This document shows positions 18,229 to 27,509 of a stretch of DNA of 64,000 nt, piece after piece. Every line of letters begins with the position of its first letter. The first letter of the stretch is position 1. The DNA is taken from positions 434,001-498,000 of the forward strand of contig NZ_JADOTZ010000001.1 in assembly GCF_015751895.1 (NCBI RefSeq), given 5' to 3'. A program made the translations under genes and the position numbers. The DNA is from Zhihengliuella flava (GTDB lineage: Bacteria; Actinomycetota; Actinomycetes; Actinomycetales; Micrococcaceae). The notes beneath the pieces are model-generated. The model saw only the letters and a program-made list of their open reading frames with translations. It made no database searches and had not been told where the DNA came from.

Positions 18229-19539
18229 TTGGTGGATCAGGTCCGGTCGCCGCGGCGAAGCAGCTCACCAACCTCACGGCACACGACGGCACGGCGGTGG
18301 GTGCGCACGAGTCTGGCCTGTTGTTTGGCGGTCTGGCTCTTCATCGCAGGAGTCTTTCCGGCACGCGCCGCCGATCCGCTGTTTGAAACCGCACCCCCGG
18401 TAACAGTGGAGCAGACCCGAACGACGGGACACACGGCCTTATTGACCAACCGTTCGCGACCGATCTCCCCCTCACGCTACGTTCCATCCCACCTGACGAG
18501 CGTCTACGGCGTGTATCTCACGGCGCCTGCCGCGTCGGCGCTGCGAGACTTGGTCGGAGCAGCCAGCCGCAACGGTCACTCGCTACGCGTCGTCAGCGGT
18601 TATCGCTCCTACGATCGGCAGCAACAGCTCTATAACGCCTACGTATCCCAGTACGGCCAAGCGTATGCGGACAGCATTTCTGCCCTGCCCGGCACCAGCG
18701 AACATCAACTGGGCTTAGCCGTCGACGTCGGATCGCTCAGCGGCTCCTTCGGCTCGTCCCCCGCCGGACGCTGGGTGGCTGCTCACGCGCACGAGTTTGG
18801 GTTCGTCATTCGCTACCCGCAGGGGCTGGAGCACATCACTGGATACCGGTACGAACCGTGGCACCTGCGGTACCTCGGCAAACCGCTGGCCCAGCATCTG
18901 ACGTCGTCCCGCTATCCGACCTATGAACAGTATGTCTCGGCGCTGACCACGTGGGAGGCTACGCCCCGCCCCGATACCGTCGGGCACACGTTCAAGCGTT
19001 CCATCGACTGGCTCTACTCCCAGCACATCACCGGCGGCTACTCGAATGGGCTGTTTGGACCGGATGATCCCGTAAGCCGTCTGGAGATGGCAACCTTCCT
19101 GTACCGCTACGCCAGCCGCTACCCCGCCGCGCAAACCGGGGCGCCCCCTACTCAGCCGCCGTACGTGGGTATCGGGATCGACCATTCCTACGCGGAGGAA
19201 CTCGGGTGGTCCAAGCGTTGGCGCATCGCGAACGGATACACGGACGGCTCCTTCGGCACCGGCGACCCCATCACCCGTGGCCAGCTGGCCGCGTTCCTCA
19301 TGAATTACGCGGAGAATGTCCACGGCGTTTCCGCACCCGAGCCTCCTCGCTCCTCGCCCTTCACGGATGTTCGGCCCGGCGGTGCGCACTACGAAGCCAT
19401 TACTTGGCTGGCCTCCACCCGAATTACGGGCGGCTACGCTGACGGGGCCTTCCGGCCCTGGAAAACGACGACGCGCGGCGAAATAGCCGCCTTCCTTCAG
19501 CGCCTCGATACGTACCTACGCCATCACGCTTCAGCGTAG
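18229..19539 (+). CDS. Secreted VanY-type D-alanyl-D-alanine carboxypeptidase with SLH repeats
   Basis: A cell-wall peptidase of 436 residues. The N-terminus (Arg-rich, then a hydrophobic stretch ending VFPARA-AD) is a Sec-type signal peptide. Residues about 75-220 form a peptidase M15B/VanY domain: the zinc site is visible as SEHQLGLAVDVG (His and Asp) and EPWHLRYLG (second His), with SGYRSYDRQQQLY before them. The C-terminal half has three SLH-like repeats, each with ITGGY or IANGY followed by DGxFxxxDPxxRxxxAxFL, which suggest non-covalent anchoring to wall polymers. Start is TTG 18229 or GTG 18232. Likely trims D-Ala from peptidoglycan stems. VanY fused to SLH repeats is a less usual arrangement. 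Confidence 0.88.
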   Translation: MVDQVRSPRRSSSPTSRHTTARRWVRTSLACCLAVWLFIAGVFPARAADPLFETAPPVTVEQTRTTGHTALLTNRSRPISPSRYVPSHLTSVYGVYLTAPAASALRDLVGAASRNGHSLRVVSGYRSYDRQQQLYNAYVSQYGQAYADSISALPGTSEHQLGLAVDVGSLSGSFGSSPAGRWVAAHAHEFGFVIRYPQGLEHITGYRYEPWHLRYLGKPLAQHLTSSRYPTYEQYVSALTTWEATPRPDTVGHTFKRSIDWLYSQHITGGYSNGLFGPDDPVSRLEMATFLYRYASRYPAAQTGAPPTQPPYVGIGIDHSYAEELGWSKRWRIANGYTDGSFGTGDPITRGQLAAFLMNYAENVHGVSAPEPPRSSPFTDVRPGGAHYEAITWLASTRITGGYADGAFRPWKTTTRGEIAAFLQRLDTYLRHHASA

Positions 19540-19582
19540 GAGTCGCGCGGCGGCTCATGTGCGCCGATAGACTGGTCGGACC

Positions 19583-22500
19583 ATGGCTCTCACCCTGACT
19601 TATCCCGAATCTCTGCCCGTCAGCGCACGCCGCGAGGACATCACCGAAGCCATCCGTGAGAACCAAGTGGTGGTGATCGCCGGCGAGACGGGCTCCGGTA
19701 AGACGACGCAGCTGCCCAAGATGGTGCACGAGGTTTTGGAAGCCGAGCGCGCTGGCCAGAAGAGCGCGCGCCGCCGCGGACAAATCGGCCACACGCAGCC
19801 ACGGCGCATTGCGGCGCGCTCCGTTGCGGAGCGCCTGGCCGAAGAGACGGGCGTGAAGATCGGCGAGGAGATCGGTTACCAAGTCCGCTTTACGGGCGAA
19901 GTCTCCCGGGCGACCCGCATCAAGGTCATGACGGACGGCATTCTGCTCGCCGAGATCCAACACGACCGCCTCCTCCGCCGCTACGACGCGATCATCATCG
20001 ATGAAGCCCACGAGCGCAGCCTCAACATCGATTTCCTGCTCGGATACCTCAAGCAATTACTCCCCCAGCGCCCTGATCTCAAACTCATCATCACCTCGGC
20101 CACCATCGATCCGGAACGATTCGCCCGTCACTTCGGAACGCCATCGGACAACGCGGCAGCCGAGGACGGCGTCGTTCCGGCACCCATCATTGAAGTGTCG
20201 GGACGCACCTTTCCCGTGGAAATTCGCTACCGCCCACTGAACGCGGCGGCCCCCCAGGAACAGGATGGGCTCGAATCCCACACGGCCGAAGACGATCGCG
20301 ATCCACTCGATGCCATGTCCGATGCGGTCGATGAACTGACGGCCGAGGACCCGGGCGACATCCTCGTCTTCCTCTCGGGCGAGCGCGAGATCCGCGATGC
20401 GGCCGATGCGCTGCGCGCCAAGGTCGCCGCGTCCAACCGCCTGCGCGGAACCGACGTGCTGCCGCTGTTTGGGCGCCTCTCCATGGCTGAGCAGCACCGG
20501 GTCTTCTCCCCCGGCGCGAACCGACGCATCGTGTTGGCGACCAACGTCGCAGAAACCTCGCTCACCGTCCCCGGCATCAAATACGTGATTGATGCCGGCA
20601 CGGCCCGGATATCTCGCTATTCGCATCGCACCAAGGTCCAGCGCCTCCCGATCGAGCGCATCTCCCAGGCCAGCGCCAACCAGCGCTCGGGCCGCTGTGG
20701 CCGCGTCTCCGACGGCATCGCCATCCGGCTGTATTCCGAGGAGGACTTCACCTCCCGCCCCGAATTCACCGATCCCGAAATCTTGCGCACCAACCTCGCC
20801 GCCGTCATCCTGCAGATGACGTCCATGGGCATCGTGTCCTCCCCCGCCGACGTGGCCGCTTTTCCGTTTGTGGAGGCACCTGACGCTAAGGCCGTGAACG
20901 ACGGCGTAACCCTCCTGCGCGAGCTCGGGGCCGTGACGAGTCGAGGCGACGTCAAGATCACGAAGATTGGACGGCAGCTAGCCCAATTGCCTCTCGACGT
21001 GCGACTCGGGCGCATGATCGTCGAAGCGGGACGCCGCGGGGTGGCCAAAGAAGTCATGGTTCTCGCCGCAGCGCTGACCATTCAGGATCCGCGCGAACGC
21101 CCCAGCGAGGAAACCGGCCTGCGCACCCAAGCGGCAGAATCGCATGCACGCTTCAAGGATGAACGCTCCGATTTTTCCTCATTCCTGTTGCTGTGGCAGT
21201 ACCTACAGGAACAACAGAAGGAACTGTCCTCCTCAGCCTTCCGGAGGATGTGTAAGCGGGAATTCATCAACTACCTGCGGGTCCGCGAGTGGCAGGACCT
21301 CTTTGCCCAATTGCGCCAGCTCGCCAAGCCACTCGGCCTGACGCTCACCTCTGGCCCCGTCGACCCTGTCGGGACTGAAGAGCCCGTGCACCAGAGCCTG
21401 CTCGCGGGCCTGCTCGGACACATTGGCCTGTGGGACGAACGTCAGCGCGAGTACGCGGGCGCCCGGGGCACGCGATTCGCCATCTTCCCCGGTTCGGCGC
21501 TCTTCAAGAAGCGGCACGAGTGGGTCATGGCCGCCGAGCTCGTCGAAACCTCCCGACTCTGGGCGCGGACAGCCGCCGTCTTCAAGCCGGAATGGGTCGA
21601 GGAAGTCGCCCCCGACCTCGTGAAACGCAGCTACTCGGAACCACACTGGTCCCGCAAGCAGGGCTCCGTCATGGGGTATGAAAAGGTCACGCTCTTTGGC
21701 GTACCCCTCGTGGCGCAGCGCCGCATTCAGTACCGACGCGTCGACAAACGCGCCGCGCGTGAGCTCTTCATTCGCCACGCCCTCGTTGAGGGGGACTGGC
21801 GCACGCGCCACACATTCTTCCATCGAAACCGCAAGCTACTCGCTGAAGTCGAGGAACTCGAGAGCAGGATGCGCCGCCGCGACCTGCGCATTTCCGACGA
21901 GGACTTGTTTGAGTTCTACGCTGCCCGCGTCGGCGAGGACGTGACGAGCGAGCGGCACTTCGACCGCTGGTGGAAGCAGGCTCGCGCGAAAGATCCATCA
22001 CTGCTCGACTTCGACCCGGACGCGGTCCTCGCCGTGAATGCCGACGACGTCGACGAGTCCGCCTACCCCACCAAGTGGCGCCACGGCGACCTCGAACTGG
22101 ACCTCACCTACGATTTCAATCCCACCGCAGCCACCACCACCAGGGGGACGGGCGGTCACGGAGCGGGCCCGGGCCAGGCGCTCCCCCGCGACGGCGTGAC
22201 CGTCCGCGTGCCGGTCCTGTTCCTTAACCAGCTGGATCCGGAGAGATTCCGCTGGCAAGTCCCCGGCCTGCGCACCGAGCTCGTCACCGCGCTCATCAAG
22301 TCGCTGCCGAAGCAGGTCCGCAAGAACTTTGTGCCGGCGCCGGACGTTGCCGCGCAGGCGGTCGCCGCCCTGACCACGGACTTCGACGCCGCAACAGACC
22401 GCATGGAGGAATCACTCGAGTTGGCGCTGCGCCGGCTGCGCGGATTCGTCATCCCGCCGGGTTCGTGGGACTGGTCGGCGGTGCCCGCCTACCTGCTGCC

Positions 22501-23665
22501 GACCTTCCAAGTGGTGGATAGTCAAGCCAAGATTGTGGGCGAGAACAAGGATCTGGCCGGGCTGCAGGAGCGCCTCGCCGACGCCAACCGTTCGGCCCTC
22601 GCCGCCTCGCTCGGTGCCGGAGGCGAACGATTGGCGGCCTTTGCTGGGGAGCACACCGGGAACGGAAAGACCGGCGGCACCACGCCTCGAGCCGCTCGGC
22701 CTGCCCCCGCCGCCTCCACGACGACTGCAGCGGCGCACGGCCAACGCGCGACGTCGTCGCCCGCCCCGTCAACTACTCGCTGGGAGGCCACCGGCCTGAC
22801 CACCTGGACCGACGCGCTAGGATCCGCAGGCACCATTGAACGGAAGGTCAGTACCACGGTGGCCGGACAGACCGTGACTGGCTTTCCGGCGCTGATCGAT
22901 GCTGGCTCCAGCGCGTCGCTCACGGTCTTCCGCAACGAGGCCGAACAGCTCGCGGCCCACCGTGGCGGCGTGATCCGCCTCCTGCAACTGCGCGTTCCGT
23001 CGCCCAACCGCTACGTCACCGATCACCTCAACAACCGGGAGAAGCTGGTCTTCACGCAGAATCCGCACGGTTCGGTGGATTCGCTCATCGCTGACTGTGC
23101 TGATGCGGCGATTGACAGGCTCGTGCCCGAGGAATTGCCGTTCACGCAAGCCGCGTTCGATGCGCTCTACGAGCACGTGCGGGCCGAGCTGATCGACACG
23201 GTCTTTTCCGTCACCGCGATCGTCGCGGACGTCCTAGACTCCGCCCGGCGCATCGAAAAACGCATCAAGAAGTCGTCCTCGCTGGCCCTCATGCATGCCT
23301 TGGCAGACGTCCGGGCCCAGCTCGAACAACTGGTGTACCCGGGCTTCATCGCGGCCACCGGGTATACCCAGTTGGCGCACTTGCCCCGCTACCTCAAAGC
23401 CATCGAGCTACGCCTCGACAAATTGGAAGGCGGCGCCGTCACGCGCGACAACCAGCACATGCTCGCCGTGCAAGCCCTCGAGGATGAGTACGACGCCGCC
23501 TTGGATCGGGTGCCAGCCGGCGCCCGAACTCCCCCGGCGCTGGCGGCCGTCAAATGGATGATCGAGGAACTGCGCGTCAGCCTGTTTGCGCAAGAGCTCG
23601 GCACGGCGCACTCAGTGTCCGCCAAGCGCATCCGCACGGCTTTGCGCCAAGCGACAGCGAGCTAG
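19583..23665 (+). CDS. hrpA: ATP-dependent RNA helicase HrpA
   Basis: Very long (1360 residues) DEAH-box helicase. Motif I is AGETGSGKTTQ, motif II DEAH in IIIDEAHERS, motif III SATIDPERFA and motif VI QRSGRCGRVSDG; after the two RecA-like domains come the winged-helix and helicase-associated domains and the long C-terminal DUF3418-type region typical of bacterial HrpA. It acts in mRNA processing or in rescue of stalled or collided ribosomes in other bacteria. An Ala/Thr/Pro-rich linker (about residues 1030-1075) is low-complexity. A TAGACT box nine bases before the ATG and lack of a strong ribosome-binding site hint at a leaderless transcript. The stop codon overlaps the convergent HIT gene by 4 bp. 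Confidence 0.96.
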   Translation: MALTLTYPESLPVSARREDITEAIRENQVVVIAGETGSGKTTQLPKMVHEVLEAERAGQKSARRRGQIGHTQPRRIAARSVAERLAEETGVKIGEEIGYQVRFTGEVSRATRIKVMTDGILLAEIQHDRLLRRYDAIIIDEAHERSLNIDFLLGYLKQLLPQRPDLKLIITSATIDPERFARHFGTPSDNAAAEDGVVPAPIIEVSGRTFPVEIRYRPLNAAAPQEQDGLESHTAEDDRDPLDAMSDAVDELTAEDPGDILVFLSGEREIRDAADALRAKVAASNRLRGTDVLPLFGRLSMAEQHRVFSPGANRRIVLATNVAETSLTVPGIKYVIDAGTARISRYSHRTKVQRLPIERISQASANQRSGRCGRVSDGIAIRLYSEEDFTSRPEFTDPEILRTNLAAVILQMTSMGIVSSPADVAAFPFVEAPDAKAVNDGVTLLRELGAVTSRGDVKITKIGRQLAQLPLDVRLGRMIVEAGRRGVAKEVMVLAAALTIQDPRERPSEETGLRTQAAESHARFKDERSDFSSFLLLWQYLQEQQKELSSSAFRRMCKREFINYLRVREWQDLFAQLRQLAKPLGLTLTSGPVDPVGTEEPVHQSLLAGLLGHIGLWDERQREYAGARGTRFAIFPGSALFKKRHEWVMAAELVETSRLWARTAAVFKPEWVEEVAPDLVKRSYSEPHWSRKQGSVMGYEKVTLFGVPLVAQRRIQYRRVDKRAARELFIRHALVEGDWRTRHTFFHRNRKLLAEVEELESRMRRRDLRISDEDLFEFYAARVGEDVTSERHFDRWWKQARAKDPSLLDFDPDAVLAVNADDVDESAYPTKWRHGDLELDLTYDFNPTAATTTRGTGGHGAGPGQALPRDGVTVRVPVLFLNQLDPERFRWQVPGLRTELVTALIKSLPKQVRKNFVPAPDVAAQAVAALTTDFDAATDRMEESLELALRRLRGFVIPPGSWDWSAVPAYLLPTFQVVDSQAKIVGENKDLAGLQERLADANRSALAASLGAGGERLAAFAGEHTGNGKTGGTTPRAARPAPAASTTTAAAHGQRATSSPAPSTTRWEATGLTTWTDALGSAGTIERKVSTTVAGQTVTGFPALIDAGSSASLTVFRNEAEQLAAHRGGVIRLLQLRVPSPNRYVTDHLNNREKLVFTQNPHGSVDSLIADCADAAIDRLVPEELPFTQAAFDALYEHVRAELIDTVFSVTAIVADVLDSARRIEKRIKKSSSLALMHALADVRAQLEQLVYPGFIAATGYTQLAHLPRYLKAIELRLDKLEGGAVTRDNQHMLAVQALEDEYDAALDRVPAGARTPPALAAVKWMIEELRVSLFAQELGTAHSVSAKRIRTALRQATAS

Positions 23666-24090
23666 TCCGCAGGAACGGCCGTTCCGTGGCCGTCCTCGCG
23701 CAAGCCGCTGCGAAGCCGCTCCGCAGCTACGTCGAGCGCTGCGGCGTCGGCATCGCCACGGGGATTCGCGAAGTCGTAGTCAGCCATGGAATTCACGGGC
23801 CACACATGCACGTGGAGGTGCGGGACCTCAAATCCCATGATGGTGGTACCAGCGCGCTCGGACCCGAAGACGCGCACCTGACTCGCGCCGATCTTCTGGG
23901 CTACCGCTGTGATCTTGGCGTAGAGCCCGGCGTCGGCCTCCGTCCACTTGTCCACGTGGGCCCGGGGAACGACGAGCACGTGGCCGTCCGTTTGCGGGCG
24001 CACGTCGAGAAACGCCACGACGTCGTCGTCCTGCCACACAAATCGGGCCGGAATCTCGCCCGCAATGATCTTGCTAAACAAAGTGCTCAT
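23662..24090 (-). CDS. HIT-family nucleotide-binding protein
   Basis: 142-residue histidine-triad protein. The active-site triad is HLHVHVWP, preceded by the N-terminal SKIIAGEIPARFVWQDDDV segment common to Hint-like hydrolases of AMP-lysine or nucleoside phosphoramidates. The minus strand has TAGGAT six bases before the ATG with no ribosome-binding site, a probable leaderless start. Physiological substrate unknown. Convergent with hrpA (4-bp overlap). Confidence 0.93.
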   Translation of the reverse strand: MSTLFSKIIAGEIPARFVWQDDDVVAFLDVRPQTDGHVLVVPRAHVDKWTEADAGLYAKITAVAQKIGASQVRVFGSERAGTTIMGFEVPHLHVHVWPVNSMADYDFANPRGDADAAALDVAAERLRSGLREDGHGTAVPAD

Positions 24091-24231
24091 AGCCGCATCC
24101 TAGGCGAGGCGGCGGGGTTCCAGCACCTATGGATCGTTCCATTGCTGCCCGCCCCACCACGCTTGGTAGGCTAGAACCGTTCTCAATTTTGGAGCTCACC
24201 GCCCCATCACCGCGTCAGGAGCCTCTTCAGC

Positions 24232-24675
24232 ATGACCAACTCTCCGTCCGGCGCCACGCGCGTGACGAAGCAGCGCTTGGCCGTCAGCGGCGCGCTGGAG
24301 GAACTTACGGACTTCGTCAGTGCCCAGGAGCTCTACCGATGGCTGCACGAGCAGGGCCACAAGGTCTCGCTGGCCACGGTGTACCGAATTCTGCAGTCCA
24401 TGGCGGACGACGGCGCAGTGGACGTGTTGCGCTCAGGAGATGGCGAGGCCGTGTACCGGCAATGCGCGGTGGAGGCCCACCATCACCACATTGTGTGCCG
24501 GTCCTGCGGCACGGCCGTGGAGATCGAGGCACCCTCGATTGAAACCTGGACGCGGCAGATCGCAGCGGAACACGGTTTCACTGCCCCAGGCCACACGATC
24601 GAGATTTTTGGCCTCTGCCCAGACTGCACAGCGGCCGCGGGTGCCTCCACTGAGGACCACCCAGCACAGACCTAG
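24232..24675 (+). CDS. zur: Fur-family zinc uptake regulator (Zur-like)
   Basis: 147-residue Fur-family repressor. The winged helix (LYRWLHEQGHKVSLATVYRILQ) is followed by the His-rich hinge HHHHIVCRSCG and a second CPDC pair, giving the two CxxC structural zinc sites. The zinc assignment is inferred from context: it is convergent with znuBCA, whose promoter bears a 21-bp palindrome of the actinobacterial Zur type. A plain Fur role cannot be excluded. Stop codon overlaps the znuB-like stop by 4 bp. Confidence 0.85.
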   Translation: MTNSPSGATRVTKQRLAVSGALEELTDFVSAQELYRWLHEQGHKVSLATVYRILQSMADDGAVDVLRSGDGEAVYRQCAVEAHHHHIVCRSCGTAVEIEAPSIETWTRQIAAEHGFTAPGHTIEIFGLCPDCTAAAGASTEDHPAQT

Positions 24676-25547
24676 GCCGCGGCCGCCACCTGCTTCCGGC
24701 GGCGAGTCCGCGTACGCCGGTAGGCGATGATGCGGCACACCACGTAGATTGCAAAAGAAATCGTGGTCACGTACGGGCTGATCGGCAGCCTCCCGGCCAG
24801 GGCCAACATGATGCCGCCGACCACCGATGTGCACGCGAAGAGAACGGACAAGACGACGGACAGCCCTGGACGCGCGGTGATCCGCAGCGCCGCGGCCGCG
24901 GGAGTAATCAGCAGGCTGAGCACCAGCAAGGCACCAACAATCTGAATCGACAGCGCCACCGCGAGCCCCAACAACACCATGAAGGCGGCTGAGAGCCAGC
25001 CGGCCGGGACGCCGCGGGCAGCCGCCACCGCAGGATCGACGCTGACGAACGTCAACGGTCGCCACAGGATGATGAGCCCCACAATGACGATCACGGAACA
25101 GGCCGCGAGCAGGCCCAGCTGCACGTCGTCGACGGCGACGATTTGGCCGGTGAGTAGACCGAACTTATTGGCACTGCGGCCTTGATACAGGGCGAGGAAC
25201 AGAATGCCGAGGCCCAGCCCAAAGGGCATCATGACGCCGATGATGGAATTGCGATCCTTGGCGCGCGCGCCCATAATCCCGAGCACCAGGGACGCCACAA
25301 TGGACCCGATAATGGACCCGCCCACCACGTTGGCACCGATCAACAGGGCGAAGGCGGCACCGGCGAAACTGAGCTCCGCGATGCCGTGCACGGCGAAGGC
25401 CATGTCCCTCATCATGACAAAGACGCCAATCAGCCCGCCGACCACCCCCAGCATGGCACCCGCAATGATGGAGTTCGCCACGAGCGGGAGCAGCTCGGAG
25501 TAATTCTCGAACGTAAAGATGGTGTTGAAGAGTTCATTCGGCGTCAT
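24672..25547 (-). CDS. znuB: Zinc/metal ABC transporter permease (ZnuB-like)
   Basis: 291-residue ABC-3 family permease with about eight transmembrane helices; the cytoplasmic coupling segment is around GIAELSFAGAAFALLIG and the C-terminus is Arg/Lys-rich. It overlaps the ATPase gene by 4 bp (ATGA), so the three subunits are translated from one mRNA. Zinc specificity is inherited from the His-rich binding protein and the Zur-type operator. Confidence 0.88.
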   Translation of the reverse strand: MTPNELFNTIFTFENYSELLPLVANSIIAGAMLGVVGGLIGVFVMMRDMAFAVHGIAELSFAGAAFALLIGANVVGGSIIGSIVASLVLGIMGARAKDRNSIIGVMMPFGLGLGILFLALYQGRSANKFGLLTGQIVAVDDVQLGLLAACSVIVIVGLIILWRPLTFVSVDPAVAAARGVPAGWLSAAFMVLLGLAVALSIQIVGALLVLSLLITPAAAALRITARPGLSVVLSVLFACTSVVGGIMLALAGRLPISPYVTTISFAIYVVCRIIAYRRTRTRRRKQVAAAA

Positions 25548-26389
25548 CGCAGGTGCCCTTCGTCGAGTGCGTCCGAATGACCCGTTCCGTGGGGGTGTTC
25601 CACGGCCTCGGGGATGCCAAGGACCACGATCCGCCCGCGCGTGCGGAAGACCTCGATGGGGCTCTGGTACAAATCGGACAGCACCTCGGAGGTCATGACT
25701 TCGTCGACGGTGCCGATGTGGAAGCGGCCACCGGCAAGGTACAGCACACGATCGATATTCTGCAGGATCGGATTGATTTCATGCGTGACAAAGACAACGG
25801 CGGCGCCATGATCACACGCTTCGTGATGAATCATCGACGTCACGGCCCGCTGGTGGTGCATGTCCAAGGACAACAACGGCTCATCGCACAGCAGAAGGTC
25901 CGGGTTGTCGGCCAAGGCCTGAGCCGCCCGCAGGCGCTGTTGCTCTCCCCCGGAGAGAATGCCAACGGGCTGGTCCGCGTAGTCGGACGCCCCCACGCGT
26001 TCCAGCAACGCGTCCACGGTCCGATTAATCTGCCGGCGATGAAAGAGGCGAGGCCCCCAGCGATGGCCGTCGATTCCGAGTGCCACAAGGTCCCTTGCAC
26101 GCAACGGGGTGTCCTCGGCGAACGTCTTTTGCTGCGGAATCGTTCCGATGCGGCGGGACCCCGCGCGGGCGGGCTTGCCCGCAATCTCGACGGTTCCGGC
26201 GGAGAGTGGCCGCAGGCCAAGGAGGACCTTGAGAAACGTGGACTTGCCGGAGCCGTTCGGCCCGAGGACGGCGAGGAACTCACCGGGAGCCACATCGAGA
26301 TCGAGCCCCTCCCACAACACTCGGTCGCCGAAGGCCATGCTCGCGCCGCGTAAGCGGATCGCGGGCGGTGTCTCACTCGGCAAGTGCAT
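25544..26389 (-). CDS. znuC: Zinc/metal ABC transporter ATPase (ZnuC-like)
   Basis: 281-residue ATPase. Walker A is [13 protein letters not shown], the signature is [18 protein letters not shown] and Walker B is LLLCDEPLLSLDMHHQ, with the switch His in VFVTHEINPILQ. The long middle loop IDGHRWGPRLFHRRQIN is typical of manganese/zinc importers. Start overlaps the znuA-like gene by 17 bp. Confidence 0.9.
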   Translation of the reverse strand: MHLPSETPPAIRLRGASMAFGDRVLWEGLDLDVAPGEFLAVLGPNGSGKSTFLKVLLGLRPLSAGTVEIAGKPARAGSRRIGTIPQQKTFAEDTPLRARDLVALGIDGHRWGPRLFHRRQINRTVDALLERVGASDYADQPVGILSGGEQQRLRAAQALADNPDLLLCDEPLLSLDMHHQRAVTSMIHHEACDHGAAVVFVTHEINPILQNIDRVLYLAGGRFHIGTVDEVMTSEVLSDLYQSPIEVFRTRGRIVVLGIPEAVEHPHGTGHSDALDEGHLR

Positions 26390-27395
26390 CCTCCAAGGCG
26401 GTCAGGTTGGCATCCATCCACTCAATATAGTCCTGCTGCTCAGGCAAGGTCTCCGTAAATTCAACCACGGGCACGCCTGCGGCCTCGGCGGCCTCGCGGG
26501 CGGCCTCCGTTTGCGGGCTCGAGGTCTGCGGATTGTAGGCGAGAACGACGACGTCGCCGCCGTCGAGGAGTTCTACCAGTTCGCGCTGGATCAGCGGTGC
26601 CACGTCGTCACCGTGCTCGATCGCCTCGCTGTATCCCTCGGGCGTCGCGTTAGACAAGCCCGCTTCCTCGAGCAGGTAGTACGGCACCGGCTCGGTCATC
26701 GCGTAGTCGCCGTCGATGCCTAGCCCGCTCTGGCGTTCTTCAAGTTCCGCCAAGCGGTCCGAGAATTCCTGACGATTGGCCTCGAAGGTCTCCGCCTGCT
26801 CGGGCTCTAGTTCGCTGAGCCGCTCGGCGATGTCGGTGGCCACCGCGTCCATGACGTGCAAGTCATACCACACGTGCTCGTTGTACTCGGCGTGGTGGTG
26901 CCCGGCATGCTCGTCGGCGGTTTCCTCGGCGTGGTCGTCGCCGTGATCGTGCTCGTCGCCGTGGTCATCGTCATGGCCCGCACTCTCGGCAGCCTCTTCC
27001 TCTGCGTGCTCGTGGGCAGCCTCGGAATAGTCCACCGCGGTCACCACCTGATCGTCCGCCAGGCCCAGATCCCCGACCAGCTGGTCCATGTAATAGTCGT
27101 ACCCGCCGCCGTTGGCGACCACCAGGTCCGCTTTGGAGAGCGCCAGTTTGTCCTGCGCCGTCGCCTCGTACGAGTGCGGGTCCTGCGCCGTCGTCGTCAC
27201 GATCGACGTGAGCTCAACAGCGTCGCCGGCGATTTGCTCCACGAGGTCCCCATAGACGCTGGTGGAGGCCACGACGCGCGTGACGCCGTCGTCCGCCGCC
27301 TGCTCGGACGACTGGCCTGCGGCACCGCAGGCGGACAGAGCGAGGGCGCCGACGGCGGCGGACGTAACGGCGAGGGGAAAACGGGAGCGGGGCAC
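26373..27395 (-). CDS. znuA: Zinc-binding lipoprotein (ZnuA-like)
   Basis: Cluster A-I substrate-binding protein, 340 residues, with signal peptide and lipobox ALSAC. The metal loop is extremely His/Asp/Glu-rich (residues about 125-170), the hallmark of zinc rather than manganese binders, and is followed by EYNEHVWYDLHVMD with a metal-ligand His. GTG at 27395 is used. The operator at 27489-27509 is just upstream, so expression should rise on zinc starvation. Compare the second binding protein near 40.1 kb, which lacks this loop. Confidence 0.92.
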   Translation of the reverse strand: MPRSRFPLAVTSAAVGALALSACGAAGQSSEQAADDGVTRVVASTSVYGDLVEQIAGDAVELTSIVTTTAQDPHSYEATAQDKLALSKADLVVANGGGYDYYMDQLVGDLGLADDQVVTAVDYSEAAHEHAEEEAAESAGHDDDHGDEHDHGDDHAEETADEHAGHHHAEYNEHVWYDLHVMDAVATDIAERLSELEPEQAETFEANRQEFSDRLAELEERQSGLGIDGDYAMTEPVPYYLLEEAGLSNATPEGYSEAIEHGDDVAPLIQRELVELLDGGDVVVLAYNPQTSSPQTEAAREAAEAAGVPVVEFTETLPEQQDYIEWMDANLTALEDALAE

Positions 27396-27488
27396 GAACT
27401 GGCCTACCTTTCACACACCGCATGCCAAGAGATGCGGACGTCTTGAGTCAGAAGGAGTGCGACGATGCGCACCACTGCACCCTACCCT

Positions 27489-27509
27489 AAATGCGAATCG
27501 TTTGCATTT
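27489..27509. promoter_or_regulatory. Zur-type operator in the znu promoter
   Basis: A 21-bp near-perfect palindrome with arms AAATGC and GCATTT and only two mismatched internal pairs lies 94 bp before znuA. The neighbouring TAGGGT sequences on the minus strand (27479-27489) could be -10 boxes, placing the palindrome over the -35/-10 region. It directly abuts the stop codon of the upstream CNNM gene. The shape agrees with known actinobacterial Zur boxes. Confidence 0.75.

Noticed and set aside
21233-21823. Minus-strand frame within hrpA
   Set aside because: Antisense of a well-conserved helicase region; no start signals.
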